A DNA stretch of 64,000 nucleotides from UBA7672 sp963784415 (GCA_963784415.1 CAWARK010000002.1:62001-126000); one strand, 5' to 3'; shown: positions 41,773-50,706, numbered from the stretch's first letter. Made by a program: numbers and translations. Notes: generated by a model from the letters alone, not told the origin.

Positions 41773-42432
41773 TCAGAAGCTGTAGGTCAGCCCGAGCTGC
41801 ACGACGGGGTAGACCTCGTAGTCGTCGACATCGTCCTGCAGGTTCTGTTCTTCCACCGCCAGCTGCGCCTGGAAGTTCGTATCGTTCGACAGCGAACCGC
41901 CGGTCGACACGAGGTTCACCTGCGGTGATCCCGTGAACATGGCGCCCGCCACGAATTTGAAACCCAGCCCGGCACCCTCGAACGTCGTGTCCCAGCCAAG
42001 GCCGACAAACGGCGCGGTGTCTTCAAGGTCGCCCGTCATGTTGAGCGTGCCGACCTGGGCAGGCGTGAAGGTCTGGTTGCCGATCTGCACGTTCGCCGTC
42101 GGCGTCGCATTCAGGTCCAGCGACTTCTCGCCGAAGTAGGCGCCGCCAGTGACGAAGAACGAATTTCCGAACGGGTGAAAGTCGACGAACGCACCCAGCG
42201 TGTTGAGGTCGAGATCGCCCTGATAGGCAATGTCGTCATAGGTGTCGTCCGCTTCGTATTGAAGGTAATTGTACCCGCCACGAAGAACGATGCCCGGCAC
42301 GACCTTTATCTGCGCTTCAACCGTTGCGCCCGTCGTGCCGATGCCGCCGCCAATGGCGATCTGCGCCTGCGCAGCGCCGGCAACCGCTGCACCCGCAACA
42401 GCGCAGGCGACAAGCGTGAGTGTTCGTTTCAT
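41773..42432 (-). CDS. Outer-membrane beta-barrel protein
   Basis: 219 residues. Signal peptide MKRTLTLVACAVAGAAVAGAAQAQ (AQA cleavage), then alternating hydrophobic/polar strands with aromatic girdles. The C-terminal strand ends ...VQLGLTYSF; a terminal Phe is the BAM signal for barrel assembly. GTTVEAQIKVVPGIVLRGGYNYLQY is a typical first hairpin. Probably an eight-stranded OmpA/OmpW-sized barrel; ligand unknown. ATG 42432 is used because it begins the signal peptide. Confidence 0.8.
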   Translation of the reverse strand: MKRTLTLVACAVAGAAVAGAAQAQIAIGGGIGTTGATVEAQIKVVPGIVLRGGYNYLQYEADDTYDDIAYQGDLDLNTLGAFVDFHPFGNSFFVTGGAYFGEKSLDLNATPTANVQIGNQTFTPAQVGTLNMTGDLEDTAPFVGLGWDTTFEGAGLGFKFVAGAMFTGSPQVNLVSTGGSLSNDTNFQAQLAVEEQNLQDDVDDYEVYPVVQLGLTYSF

Positions 42433-42473
42433 ATCCGCAACCCTCTCAACGCCACTGGCTATTCCAATGACCA

Positions 42474-42483
42474 TTCACGTGAA
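42474..42483. promoter_or_regulatory. Palindrome TTCACGTGAA upstream of the barrel gene
   Basis: Perfect 10-bp palindrome 42 bp ahead of the start codon of the minus-strand outer-membrane gene, where an operator or promoter would be expected. It could be chance. Confidence 0.25.
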
Positions 42484-42526
42484 ATGAGAGGCTCGGCGCA
42501 TTTGGCCACCGCCGCAAGCGGAGGCG

Positions 42527-43450
42527 CTAGTCCGCGATGCCCCGCACGCGGCGCTGGCGTGTGTCCCATGCCGACATCAACACGGCGGCGACAACCACAG
42601 CTGCGCCCGCCCAGACCTGCCAGCGCGGCGTCTCCGCAAAGAAGACATAGCCGAGCGCGGCGCTCCAGATCAGCGCCGTGTATTCCGCAGCCGCAACGTT
42701 CTGCGCCTGCGCCCGCGAATAAGCCGATGACAGCATGAACCACATGCCAAAGCCGATCAGCCCTGTCAGCGCGAAGACCGGAAGATCAGCCGGCGCAGGC
42801 ATGCCGCCCAGCGCGATAGCGAAGGGCAGGAGATAGATCGCCGGAAACACGTTGCTGAGGAACGCGGTCGTCACGACGTGATCGTGCCGCGCCAGCTGAC
42901 GCAGCAGCACCATCGACAGCGCATAACATCCCGATGCGCCGAGCCCCGAGAGGATGCCCTCCAGCCGCCGCGCATTTTCCGGTCCAGCCTCGGCGCCTTG
43001 CACCGTGACCAGCACACCGGCAAATCCCACCGCCAGCGCCAGCATCGCCGCGGGCCTCACCTTCTCGTGCAGCAACCACGCCGCCAGCGGCGCGATCATC
43101 AGCGGCGCGCAGAAGATCAATACGGTTGCTTCCGCGATCGGCAGGATGGTGAGGCAGTTGACGAAGAGCAGCGAAGACCCGGTGATCACCACCGACCGCA
43201 ACGCATGCCGCCGCAGTCCCGACAGCGACGGCAGTTTCGGGCGCATGATCGCCACCGCCGCCCCCGAAAACACAATGCCGAACACATAGCGAAGCGTCGC
43301 AATCAGCACGACACCGTAGACAAACCCCAGATGCTTCAGCAGCGCGTCCATCACGCAGCCCAGCATCACGCCAACCATCGCCAGCACCAGCGCCGGCGTA
43401 CGGTCGAGAATGTTGAGCGGGGCAGGCGTGGACATCGCGCCATCCATCAC
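42527..43450 (-). CDS. DMT-superfamily (EamA) transporter
   Basis: 307 residues, ten predicted helices in two five-helix EamA repeats (first repeat around 15-140, second around 165-295). LIFCAPLMIAPLAAWLLHEKVRP and AEYTALIWSAALGYVFFAETPRWQVWAGAAVVVAA are the typical helix 4-5 segments of each half. Probably exports a metabolite; substrate unknown. Start may be any of three close ATGs (43450, 43447, 43435). Divergent from hppA. Confidence 0.88.
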   Translation of the reverse strand: MMDGAMSTPAPLNILDRTPALVLAMVGVMLGCVMDALLKHLGFVYGVVLIATLRYVFGIVFSGAAVAIMRPKLPSLSGLRRHALRSVVITGSSLLFVNCLTILPIAEATVLIFCAPLMIAPLAAWLLHEKVRPAAMLALAVGFAGVLVTVQGAEAGPENARRLEGILSGLGASGCYALSMVLLRQLARHDHVVTTAFLSNVFPAIYLLPFAIALGGMPAPADLPVFALTGLIGFGMWFMLSSAYSRAQAQNVAAAEYTALIWSAALGYVFFAETPRWQVWAGAAVVVAAVLMSAWDTRQRRVRGIAD

Positions 43451-43648
43451 GAACCGTTGCCGACCTCAATCGGGCAGCGACCAGCATTTCCGTTGCGTCA
43501 ACACAGGGAAGCCCTTGCATTCTTCAACAAACTTGCGCGCTCAGGGCAATTTAGGCATGTTCCCGCCACCTTTGCGGGCGGGCCAATCGGGATTCAGGGG
43601 TGAATCACGGGGAAGTCGTCCAATTTCAATATGATAAGAGGACTGCTC

Positions 43649-45838
43649 ATGAGCGAACTTTCGCTTTGGCTTCCCATCGTCGCGGGCTTTGTCGCCGTGG
43701 CGTATGGGGTGATCACGACCCAGAGGCTTATGGCTCTGCCGACCGGCAGCGCAAAAATGCAAGAAATCGCGAAAGCGATCCAGGAAGGCGCCAACGCCTA
43801 CCTCAACCGCCAGTACCGCACGATCGCCATGGTCGGTGTCGCTGTTACGGTGGTTATCGCCATCTTCTTCCGCAACTGGGAATCGCCCGTCGGCTTCGTG
43901 CTCGGCGCGGTGCTCTCGGGCGCGGCCGGCTTCATCGGCATGAAGATCTCGGTGCAGGCCAACGTCCGTACGACGGAAGCCTCTTCCAAGGGTCTCGGCC
44001 AGGGTCTCCACGTCGCTTTCCAGTCCGGCGCCGTCACCGGCATGCTGGTCGTCGGCCTCGCGCTGATCGGCCTGGCTGGTTACTACGCAGTCCTCACGCA
44101 AGTTGTTAAGCCGACTGAACCGCGCGTCGTCGTCGACGCCATGGTCGCTCTCGGTTTCGGCGCCTCGCTGATCTCCATCTTCGCCCGTCTCGGCGGCGGC
44201 ATCTTCACCAAAGGCGCTGACGTCGGCGGCGACATGGTGGGCAAGGTCGAAGCCGGCATTCCCGAAGACGATCCCCGCAACCCCGCCACCATCGCCGACA
44301 ACGTCGGCGACAACGTTGGCGATTGCGCCGGCATGGCGGCCGACCTGTTCGAAACCTATGCGGTCTCGATCGTCGCCACGATGGTTCTCGCCTCGATCTC
44401 CTTCGCGGGAACGCAGCAGACCCAGATGATGGCGCTGCCGCTCGTCATCGCGGGCGTCTGCATCGCCACCTCGATCATCGGCACCTACTTCGTCCGTCTC
44501 TCCAAGGACTCGCGCAACGTGATGGGCGCCCTCTACAAGGGCTTCATCGCCACCTCGGTCCTGTCGATCCCCGCGCTCTACGGCGCACTCTACATCGCCC
44601 TCGGCGACCCGATGGCGACCTCGGTCACCATGTCCGACACGCTCGGCACCACGATCCCCGTCATGAACCTGTTCTGGTGCGGTATCGCCGGCCTGATCGT
44701 CACCGGCCTGATCATCTGGATCACCGAATACTACACCGGCGTCGGCTACCGCCCCGTGCGCTCCATCGCGCAGGCGTCGGTCTCCGGCCACGGCACCAAC
44801 GTGATCCAGGGTCTCGCGGTCTCGCTTGAAGCGACGGCTGTCCCGGCGCTGATCATCATCGCGGGTATCATCTTCACCTTCACCATGGGCCAACTCATCG
44901 GCGTCGCCATCGCCGTCACCACGATGCTCGCGCTCGCGGGCATGGTCGTGGCGCTCGACGCCTTCGGCCCGGTCACCGACAACGCTGGCGGCATCGCCGA
45001 AATGGCGGGCCTCGATGACTCGGTTCGTGAAACCACCGACACGCTCGACGCGGTCGGCAACACCACGAAAGCCGTCACCAAGGGCTACGCGATCGGCTCC
45101 GCCGGTCTCGGCGCGCTGGTGCTGTTCGCCGCCTTCACCGCCGACCTCGACTACTTCTCGGGCTCGGCCGGCGAAGGTTCGATCCTCTATGGCGTCACGG
45201 CCGACTTCTCGCTGTCCAACCCGTACGTCGTGGTCGGCCTGCTGTTCGGCGGCCTGCTGCCCTTCCTCTTCGGCGGCATGTCGATGATGGCCGTCGGCCG
45301 CGCCGCGCAAGCGGTCGTGGAAGAGGTCCGTCGTCAGTTCCGCGAGATCAAGGGCATCATGACGTATGAGAACAAGCCCGATTACGGCCGCGCCGTCGAC
45401 ATGCTGACCAAGGCCGCGATCAAGGAAATGATCATCCCGTCGCTGCTGCCGGTGCTGTCGCCGATCGTGCTGTTCGCTGTCATCTGGGGCATCGGCGCCG
45501 GCCAGGGCCTCGACCAGACCGCGGCAGTCGGCCAGGCCCTCTCGGCTCTCGGCGCCATGCTGCTGGGCGTCATCGTGACGGGTCTCTTCGTTGCCATCTC
45601 GATGACCTCGGGCGGCGGCGCGTGGGACAACGCCAAGAAGTCGTTCGAAGACGGCTTCCGCGACAAGGACGGCGTCGTTCACAAGAAGGGTTCGGAGGCT
45701 CACAAAGCCGCCGTCACCGGCGACACCGTCGGCGACCCCTACAAGGACACGGCCGGTCCGGCTGTGAACCCGATGATCAAGATCACCAACATCGTCGCCC
45801 TGATGATGCTGGCCGCCATGGCGGCCGGCGCTCACTAG
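43649..45838 (+). CDS. hppA: K+-independent membrane H+-translocating pyrophosphatase
   Basis: 729 residues, 15-16 transmembrane helices; hydrolyses PPi and pumps H+ out of the cytoplasm. The PPi-binding acidic motifs DVGGDMVGKVEAGIPEDDPRNPATIADNVGDNVGD and the C-terminal GDTVGDPYKDTAGPAVNPMIK are intact. K474 and T477 in GNTTKAVTKG mark the K+-independent subclass (K+-dependent enzymes have Ala at the first position). ATG 43649 is chosen because AGAGGA lies 6 bases upstream; ATG 43631 has none. The gene ends with a strong terminator. Confidence 0.96.
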   Translation: MSELSLWLPIVAGFVAVAYGVITTQRLMALPTGSAKMQEIAKAIQEGANAYLNRQYRTIAMVGVAVTVVIAIFFRNWESPVGFVLGAVLSGAAGFIGMKISVQANVRTTEASSKGLGQGLHVAFQSGAVTGMLVVGLALIGLAGYYAVLTQVVKPTEPRVVVDAMVALGFGASLISIFARLGGGIFTKGADVGGDMVGKVEAGIPEDDPRNPATIADNVGDNVGDCAGMAADLFETYAVSIVATMVLASISFAGTQQTQMMALPLVIAGVCIATSIIGTYFVRLSKDSRNVMGALYKGFIATSVLSIPALYGALYIALGDPMATSVTMSDTLGTTIPVMNLFWCGIAGLIVTGLIIWITEYYTGVGYRPVRSIAQASVSGHGTNVIQGLAVSLEATAVPALIIIAGIIFTFTMGQLIGVAIAVTTMLALAGMVVALDAFGPVTDNAGGIAEMAGLDDSVRETTDTLDAVGNTTKAVTKGYAIGSAGLGALVLFAAFTADLDYFSGSAGEGSILYGVTADFSLSNPYVVVGLLFGGLLPFLFGGMSMMAVGRAAQAVVEEVRRQFREIKGIMTYENKPDYGRAVDMLTKAAIKEMIIPSLLPVLSPIVLFAVIWGIGAGQGLDQTAAVGQALSALGAMLLGVIVTGLFVAISMTSGGGAWDNAKKSFEDGFRDKDGVVHKKGSEAHKAAVTGDTVGDPYKDTAGPAVNPMIKITNIVALMMLAAMAAGAH

Positions 45839-45864
45839 GCGCTGGACTAATCGCAAAAATGCAG

Positions 45865-45899
45865 CGGGCCCCGGATCACTCCGGGGCCCGTTTGTTTTT
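45865..45899 (+). terminator. Terminator after hppA
   Basis: Perfect 11-bp stem CGGGCCCCGGA / TCCGGGGCCCG with a TCAC loop, then TTTGTTTTT. Confidence 0.9.
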
Positions 45900-46000
45900 G
45901 TCAGGCGTGCTGCGCCAAGCCGCCTTCGCCCGTGGCCTGCTGACATCATGCTGGCAGCACGCTCATGACCTGATGCGCCCTCAAGCTCGCAGAGGCACAC

Positions 46001-46576
46001 ATGCATCTGGTCCGCTATCACGTCGCCGTCTCACTCGACGGCTTCATCGCTCCGCTCGACGCCTCAACCGACTGGCTCGAGCCCTACGGCAAAGTCGCCA
46101 TGGGCTTCATCGGGCCGTGGATGAAACAGATCGGCGGCATCATCGTCGGCCGCACGACCTACGACCAGTCGATCGGCATGGGCGGCTGGATGTGGGGCAA
46201 GACGCCAGCGCTGGTGATGACCTCGCGCCCTATCCTGAAAGGCCCGCAGACAGTCGAAGCGCACAATGGCGATCCCGCGCAAGGCCTTGCCCGCCTGCGC
46301 GCCCGCATGTCCGAACAGGATCTCGACACGGACATCTGGCTCTTCGGCGGCGGCGTCACCGCCGGCCTGTTCCTGAAGCACAACCTCATCGACCTGATCG
46401 AGGTCGCTGTCGTTCCGGTTGCGCTTGGAAAAGGAAAGCCGCTGTTCGCCGACGTTGAAGCGCGCCTGACCTTCGACCACGCAGCCTCACAACCCATCGG
46501 CATGGGCGTGGTGGTCAACACCTACACGCGACAGCTTCCCGCGATCAGCCGCCGCCGTACTGGATCTCGTTCCTGA
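46001..46576 (+). CDS. Dihydrofolate reductase-like (RibD C-terminal) protein
   Basis: 191 residues. VAVSLDGFIAPLDASTDWLEP and GGIIVGRTTYDQ, ALVMTSRP, and DIWLFGGGVTAGLFLKHNLIDLIEVAVVPVALGKGKPLF match the RibD C-terminal/DHFR-like family that binds NADPH. Genuine DHFR is not implied. The last 32 bp overlap the 3' end of the convergent phosphodiesterase gene, so the C-terminal RRRTGSRS tail may be dispensable. Confidence 0.85.
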   Translation: MHLVRYHVAVSLDGFIAPLDASTDWLEPYGKVAMGFIGPWMKQIGGIIVGRTTYDQSIGMGGWMWGKTPALVMTSRPILKGPQTVEAHNGDPAQGLARLRARMSEQDLDTDIWLFGGGVTAGLFLKHNLIDLIEVAVVPVALGKGKPLFADVEARLTFDHAASQPIGMGVVVNTYTRQLPAISRRRTGSRS

Positions 46577-47597
46577 CTTTGTATCCCGTGATCGGGAAGT
46601 CGGTGAAGAAGCCGTCGAGGCCGAGCGCGAGATAGCGCTTGATCGCCGCCTCGACCGGTTCGCCCTTCACCGGCGGCGCGTCATTGCGGAACGTCCACGG
46701 GTGCACGACGATGCCCCTGGCGTGCGCGGCTTCCACCACGCCGGTCGATTTGCCGTTCGCGTCGAACAGCATGTTGAGGCTCGGCCCCAGCCCATCCCAG
46801 AACGGCGCGCCCGGCTTGGCCAGCGCTGCATCCAGGCCCGCCTTGTCGGCGACCAGCATCACGACCGGCAGTTCCGTCATGCCGTTGATCTTCTGCACGA
46901 AGTCCGGCTCGAACGACTGGATGAAGATCGGCGATCCCTTGGCGGCGAGACCATGCTTCTCCAGCACTGCGAGAATCTTCTCCGCCATGTCGGCCTGGCC
47001 GACGCTCGCAAAATACGCGGGCGACTTTGCTTCCGGGTACACACACACCGGCTTGTCGGCCACGGTCTTGCGCGAGGTCGCAAGGCTCAGCACTTCGTCG
47101 AACGTCGGAATCTGGTAGAGCCCGTCGAATACCTTCGTGCGCCCCGGGAAGGACTGCACCGCGCGCAGCGTCTTCAGCTCCGCCAGCGTGAAGTCAGACA
47201 CCCACCAGTCATCGCGCCCCGCATATTCCGGATCGGTCGAGCGCCGCTTGCGCTTGGCGAATTCCGGCTTGGACGCGATGTTGGTCGTACTCGAAAGAAA
47301 AGTGTCGTGCCGCACGATCAAGACGCCGTCCTTCGACAGCACCAGGTCCGGCTCGATGCAGTCCGCGCCATCGTTCAGCGCCCGCAGGTAGGATTCGATC
47401 GTGTGTTCGGGCAGGGCGCCCGATGCGCCACGGTGGCCAATGATGATCGGCGTCCGATGGCCCAGCGAGGGATAGGCCCAGCCGTCCGAACTTCCCTCCG
47501 AACCCAGACCCGGCGCAGAGCTGCAGGCGGCCAGCGCCAGCGCGGCGCCCATTGCAGGGACAAAGGCGAGAAGACGTGAAATGCGTGTGCTCATCAT
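46545..47597 (-). CDS. Glycerophosphodiester phosphodiesterase lipoprotein
   Basis: 350 residues, GDPD family: hydrolyses deacylated phospholipids to glycerol 3-phosphate and an alcohol. Lipobox LAAC in the signal (VPAMGAALALAACSSAPG). Catalytic signature IIIGHRGASGALPEHTIESY with His and Arg, then the metal ligands CIEPDLVLSKDG and VRHD. FFTDFPITGY is near the C-terminus. Start at either of two consecutive ATGs (47597/47594). Confidence 0.92.
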   Translation of the reverse strand: MMSTRISRLLAFVPAMGAALALAACSSAPGLGSEGSSDGWAYPSLGHRTPIIIGHRGASGALPEHTIESYLRALNDGADCIEPDLVLSKDGVLIVRHDTFLSSTTNIASKPEFAKRKRRSTDPEYAGRDDWWVSDFTLAELKTLRAVQSFPGRTKVFDGLYQIPTFDEVLSLATSRKTVADKPVCVYPEAKSPAYFASVGQADMAEKILAVLEKHGLAAKGSPIFIQSFEPDFVQKINGMTELPVVMLVADKAGLDAALAKPGAPFWDGLGPSLNMLFDANGKSTGVVEAAHARGIVVHPWTFRNDAPPVKGEPVEAAIKRYLALGLDGFFTDFPITGYKVRNEIQYGGG

Positions 47598-47655
47598 GGG
47601 GATGGACCATGCTCATGTGACGCTACAATGTCGAGAGGCGCAGGCGAGGCTGGAT

Positions 47656-48747
47656 TCAGGCGTTTGCGTTGCGCAACGCTCTCACGTTCGCGGTCAGCGA
47701 ATTCACGCGCGAAACGCCCGCCCCCGGCCTTTCACCACGCTTCGGCGCAAGCCGCGTGCGATAGGTCCGCGGCGCTTCTCCGAACCAGCGGCGACAGCTG
47801 CGCGAGAACGCAGACGAATCGGCATAACCAAGCATCTGCGCGATCTCTGTCAGCGGAACGGCCGGCTGCACCAGCAGCGATTGCGCCCACTCCCGTCGCG
47901 CATCATCCTTGATCTTCTCGAAGCTCGAACCTTCGTTGCGCAATCGGCGCTGCAGCGTGCGCGCATGCAGGCCTAGCGCCTTGGCTGTCTGCTCCGGCGT
48001 GAACTCGCCGCCGCGCAACAGGCTTCGCGCCATGCTGGCGACACTCTTGGTGAAGCCCTTGCCGGGCAGCGCATCGTGACGGGCGAGGAAAGTCTCGGCA
48101 ATCGCGCGCATCTGTTCCGATCCACCCGGCAGCCACAGGTCGAGCACGCTGCGGTCGATAGCGATGCCCATGGCCGGCTGCTCGAACAGCGGCGTGATGC
48201 CGAACACGCGGCGATAGACGCTCATCGGCGACATGGGCGCATGCGTGAAGTGCACGCTGGCAGGCCGGTATTTGCCGCCACTCAGCTCGCCGAGAGATTT
48301 GTGCAGGTTTGACAGGATGCGCTCATCATTCTGTTCACGGCCCGTCGGATCACGCAGCTTCAGGTTGCTGGACAGGAATTCGGCGCTTGTGCGGGGCAGG
48401 GGCGCGAGCGTCATGGTCAGCGCCGGGTTGTGGACGTGCATGAAGCGCGCGGCGATCTCGATGCCCGCCCGCGCCGTCGGCGAATTCATGATCGCGATCG
48501 ACAACGCGCCCAGCATCGACATCGACTGGCGCTGGCCGAACAGCAGTCCGAAGTCCTTCCGCTTGAGCCACTCCGCCGCCACAGCCTGGCTGTCGACAAA
48601 GGCTCTCAACGGCAGGTAACGCTCTGGGTCGGCCAGCATCCCCGAATCCACCTGCGCGGTTGCGAGGATCCGCGCGGCGTCGCCGCCGAGTTCGGCGACC
48701 AGTTCAGCAAATCCGCCCCAGGCGCTCGCCCTGGTGATTTCCCGCAT
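47656..48747 (-). CDS. AraC-family transcriptional regulator
   Basis: 363 residues. ATG 48747 has GGAGGGTGGC directly upstream, whereas the frame open to 48825 lacks a signal. The N-terminal domain (about 1-210) is the Arabinose_bd/OruR type (RASAWGGFAELVAELGGDA). The C-terminal AraC HTH pair is FTPEQTAKALGLHARTLQRRLRNEGSSFEKIKDD and VPLTEIAQMLGYADSSAFSRSCRRWFGEAPRTYR. Ligand and targets unknown. Confidence 0.9.
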   Translation of the reverse strand: MREITRASAWGGFAELVAELGGDAARILATAQVDSGMLADPERYLPLRAFVDSQAVAAEWLKRKDFGLLFGQRQSMSMLGALSIAIMNSPTARAGIEIAARFMHVHNPALTMTLAPLPRTSAEFLSSNLKLRDPTGREQNDERILSNLHKSLGELSGGKYRPASVHFTHAPMSPMSVYRRVFGITPLFEQPAMGIAIDRSVLDLWLPGGSEQMRAIAETFLARHDALPGKGFTKSVASMARSLLRGGEFTPEQTAKALGLHARTLQRRLRNEGSSFEKIKDDARREWAQSLLVQPAVPLTEIAQMLGYADSSAFSRSCRRWFGEAPRTYRTRLAPKRGERPGAGVSRVNSLTANVRALRNANA

Positions 48748-48920
48748 GCCACCCTCCGCTGCGGCGCCCAACCTGCTGCGGCGGGATGCCGCTCGATTCC
48801 AGTCAACTGTGTCGCGAAATGACAAGTCTTTGTCGGTCCGCGAAAAGCGCTCCGGCCGTCAGCCCGGTATCAGCTTCGACAAGTGGCCAGAAGCCCTCCC
48901 CCTCACGGTCGACCGGAATC

Positions 48921-49343
48921 ATGCCCACACAGCCTGCCACCGTCCCTCAGCCGCGCAACCCCGTTGCCCTCATTGTCGATGACGCTTCAGGAATGCGCGC
49001 CTATTTGCGCGCCGTCCTCACCGCCGCCGGCTTCGACTGCATGGAGGCAGGTGACGGTGCGGAAGCATTCGGCGTCATCCTGTCCGGCGGGGTCGATCTC
49101 GTCCTGACCGACCTCGACATGCCCGTGATGGACGGTTTCCAGCTCATATCCGCCCTGAGCCTTCTTCCACCTTCGTTTGGCCGTCCGCCCATCGTGGTGA
49201 TTTCCGGCCTGCTGACCGACACGGACGCCCCCCTCCGCCCGGAACTCCGGCTGGTCGCCGCCCTGCTGGCAAAGCCGGTGCAGCCGGCCGACCTGCTGAG
49301 AGCCATTGGTCGCGCCATGGGCATCTCCATCGCTGCCAACTAG
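48921..49343 (+). CDS. Single-domain response regulator
   Basis: 140 residues, a receiver domain alone with no output domain. Acid pocket LIVDDASGMRAYL, phospho-acceptor D64 (LVLTDLDMPVMDG), VVISG and the conserved Lys in LLAKPVQPADLL. ATG 48921 has only a weak ribosome site (GGAA). Single-domain receivers commonly act in phosphorelays or chemotaxis; no kinase is adjacent, so its partner could be the hybrid kinase near 26-28 kb or another elsewhere. Confidence 0.85.
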   Translation: MPTQPATVPQPRNPVALIVDDASGMRAYLRAVLTAAGFDCMEAGDGAEAFGVILSGGVDLVLTDLDMPVMDGFQLISALSLLPPSFGRPPIVVISGLLTDTDAPLRPELRLVAALLAKPVQPADLLRAIGRAMGISIAAN

Positions 49344-49397
49344 CTGCGACAGGCCGATTCTTGACGAGGCTTTCGCGAGAGAGCATTGGGGCCGTTC

Positions 49398-50165
49398 ATG
49401 AGTAAGTTCGGCGCCTTCATCAACAATATGGACTCGAAGGTCTGGCGCACCATCTGGGTGTCGCTGGCCCTGCTGGCCGCCGTTATCGCCATGATCGTCC
49501 TGGCCAGCGTCACCGGCCTTGCCGACCATATGGACCAGCAGCTGGTCGACCTGCGGAACAGCCCGTGGGGCCTGCCCATGACCATCCTGCTGTTCAACAT
49601 CACCAGCTTCCTTGCCGCCCCCCAATTCGTGCTGTTCGGCGCCTGCGTCGTGGCGTTCGGGCCCTGGCTGGGCTGCACCTATGCCATGATCGGCACCATC
49701 GTTTCGGCCTGGATCCATTTCTACATCGGCCGCTTTGGCGGGCACGCGCTGGTCCAGCGCTATGGCGGCGACACCGTGAACCGCCTGTCACGCTTCATCG
49801 GCAAGAACGACTTCCTCGCCAGCCTGATCGTCCGCTCCGTCCCCACCGCCCCCGCCGTCGTCGTCAACATGGCCTTCGGCGCCAGCCAGGCCAATTTCTG
49901 GCGCTACACAGCGGGCGTCATTGTCGGCTCGATCCCGAAAATCCTGATCGTCGCCCTGCTGGGCCAGTCGGTCCTGTCCGCCATGGGCGGCGGCCTGATG
50001 CTGGCGATCGGCGGCGGCATCACCGTCGTGGCGATCTGGATCTCCGTGGCGGTCGCTGCCCGCAAGGCCGTCAACGAAGAACCTGACCTTCAGAAGCCGG
50101 AAGACGCCCCGAAAGAGACCCCGAAGGACGCTGTTGCCAAGGCCCCCGAAAAAGCCGCCGAATAA
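49398..50165 (+). CDS. VTT-domain (TVP38/TMEM64, DedA-like) membrane protein
   Basis: 255 residues. TM1 LALLAAVIAMIVLASVTGLA, then the VTT core: FLAAPQFVLFGACVVAFGPWLGCTYAMIGTIVSAWIHFYIGRF, the re-entrant segment SLIVRSVPTAPAVVVNMAFGAS and two further helices. A charged cytoplasmic tail ends it (EEPDLQKPEDAPKETPKDAVAK). DedA/VTT members transport or scramble lipids; the specific role is unknown. ATG 49398 is preferred over TTG 49386. Confidence 0.85.
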   Translation: MSKFGAFINNMDSKVWRTIWVSLALLAAVIAMIVLASVTGLADHMDQQLVDLRNSPWGLPMTILLFNITSFLAAPQFVLFGACVVAFGPWLGCTYAMIGTIVSAWIHFYIGRFGGHALVQRYGGDTVNRLSRFIGKNDFLASLIVRSVPTAPAVVVNMAFGASQANFWRYTAGVIVGSIPKILIVALLGQSVLSAMGGGLMLAIGGGITVVAIWISVAVAARKAVNEEPDLQKPEDAPKETPKDAVAKAPEKAAE

Positions 50166-50472
50166 CGCGCCTGACCTGGCTGGCCTTCTCGCCATGCCCA
50201 GCCTTGGCCGCGCCATGGCCGACGCCCTGATCGAGATCGGCATCACCACCCCCGCCGCCCTCCGCCGGGCAGGGGCTGGCGAGGCGTGGCGCCGACTGCG
50301 CTTCGCCCATGGCCGCCGGATCACCCTGACCTGGATCTACGCCCTCGACGTCGCCATCCGGGGCGGCCGCTGGGATGATCTCACGCCCGCCCGCACAGTA
50401 GCCTTGCGCAGGCTCGCCGAGACGCTCTGCGCAGAGGTGGAGAATACCGCGCCGGTCAACCGAAAGGGTTAG
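50134..50472 (+). CDS. TfoX C-terminal-domain-like protein
   Basis: 112 residues resembling the TfoX/Sxy C-terminal domain: MPSLGRAMADALIEIGITTPAALRRAGAGEAWRRLR and LTWIYALDVAIRGGRWDDL. That domain has helix-hairpin-helix-like character. TTG 50134 has AAGGA about 5 bases upstream and overlaps the VTT gene by 32 bp; ATG 50194 would give a product of just the domain. The N-terminal TfoX domain is absent, so competence regulation is not implied. Confidence 0.7.
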   Translation: MPRPPKKPPNNAPDLAGLLAMPSLGRAMADALIEIGITTPAALRRAGAGEAWRRLRFAHGRRITLTWIYALDVAIRGGRWDDLTPARTVALRRLAETLCAEVENTAPVNRKG

Positions 50473-50516
50473 TTCGTCCGCCGCCCCGGCCTCCAACGGA
50501 CTGATTTTCCTGCGAC

Positions 50517-50545
50517 TTGACGTCTCGGGCATCCCCCATCATAGA
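50517..50545 (+). promoter_or_regulatory. Candidate promoter of the leuA leader
   Basis: TTGACG, 17 bases, CATAGA. If used, transcription would begin around 50552, the A of the leader-peptide ATG, so the leader mRNA would have no 5' untranslated region. Confidence 0.4.
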
Positions 50546-50551
50546 ACAATC

Positions 50552-50623
50552 ATGCGCGAACAGGGTCTCACCCTTCTTCTTTGCCTGCCGGGGCTGCTTA
50601 GCAGCCCCTGGGCGCGTTCGTGA
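50552..50623 (+). CDS. leuA leader peptide (23 aa)
   Basis: Short frame with 7 leucines among 23 codons, including LTLLLCLPGLL at residues 6-16; three consecutive CTT codons occur. No Shine-Dalgarno sequence is visible upstream, and the candidate promoter would start at this ATG. It lies 83 bp before leuA, so it is probably an attenuation leader sensing leucine supply. Confidence 0.75.
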   Translation: MREQGLTLLLCLPGLLSSPWARS

Positions 50624-50660
50624 TCCGGGCATAGGTCCGCGGGTCGCGCGTCCAGGGGCT
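50590..50660 (+). promoter_or_regulatory. Competing hairpins in the leuA leader
   Basis: Hairpin A is GGGGCTGC-TTA-GCAGCCCC (50590-50608), inside the leader reading frame. Hairpin B pairs AGCCCCTGG and GCGCG (50603-50616) with CGCGC and CCAGGGGCT (50645-50660, two-base bulge). Both need bases 50603-50608, so they exclude each other. No U-run follows hairpin B, so termination may be Rho-dependent or control may be translational. Confidence 0.6.
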
Positions 50661-50706
50661 CAAATCAAAAGCACCCTCCGACAAAAGCCCTGACAGGACG
50701 TCCCCG

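Noticed and set aside
43541..46021. 826-codon minus-strand frame opposite hppA
   Set aside because: Antisense mirror with an extreme D/H/R/G bias; hppA is unambiguous.
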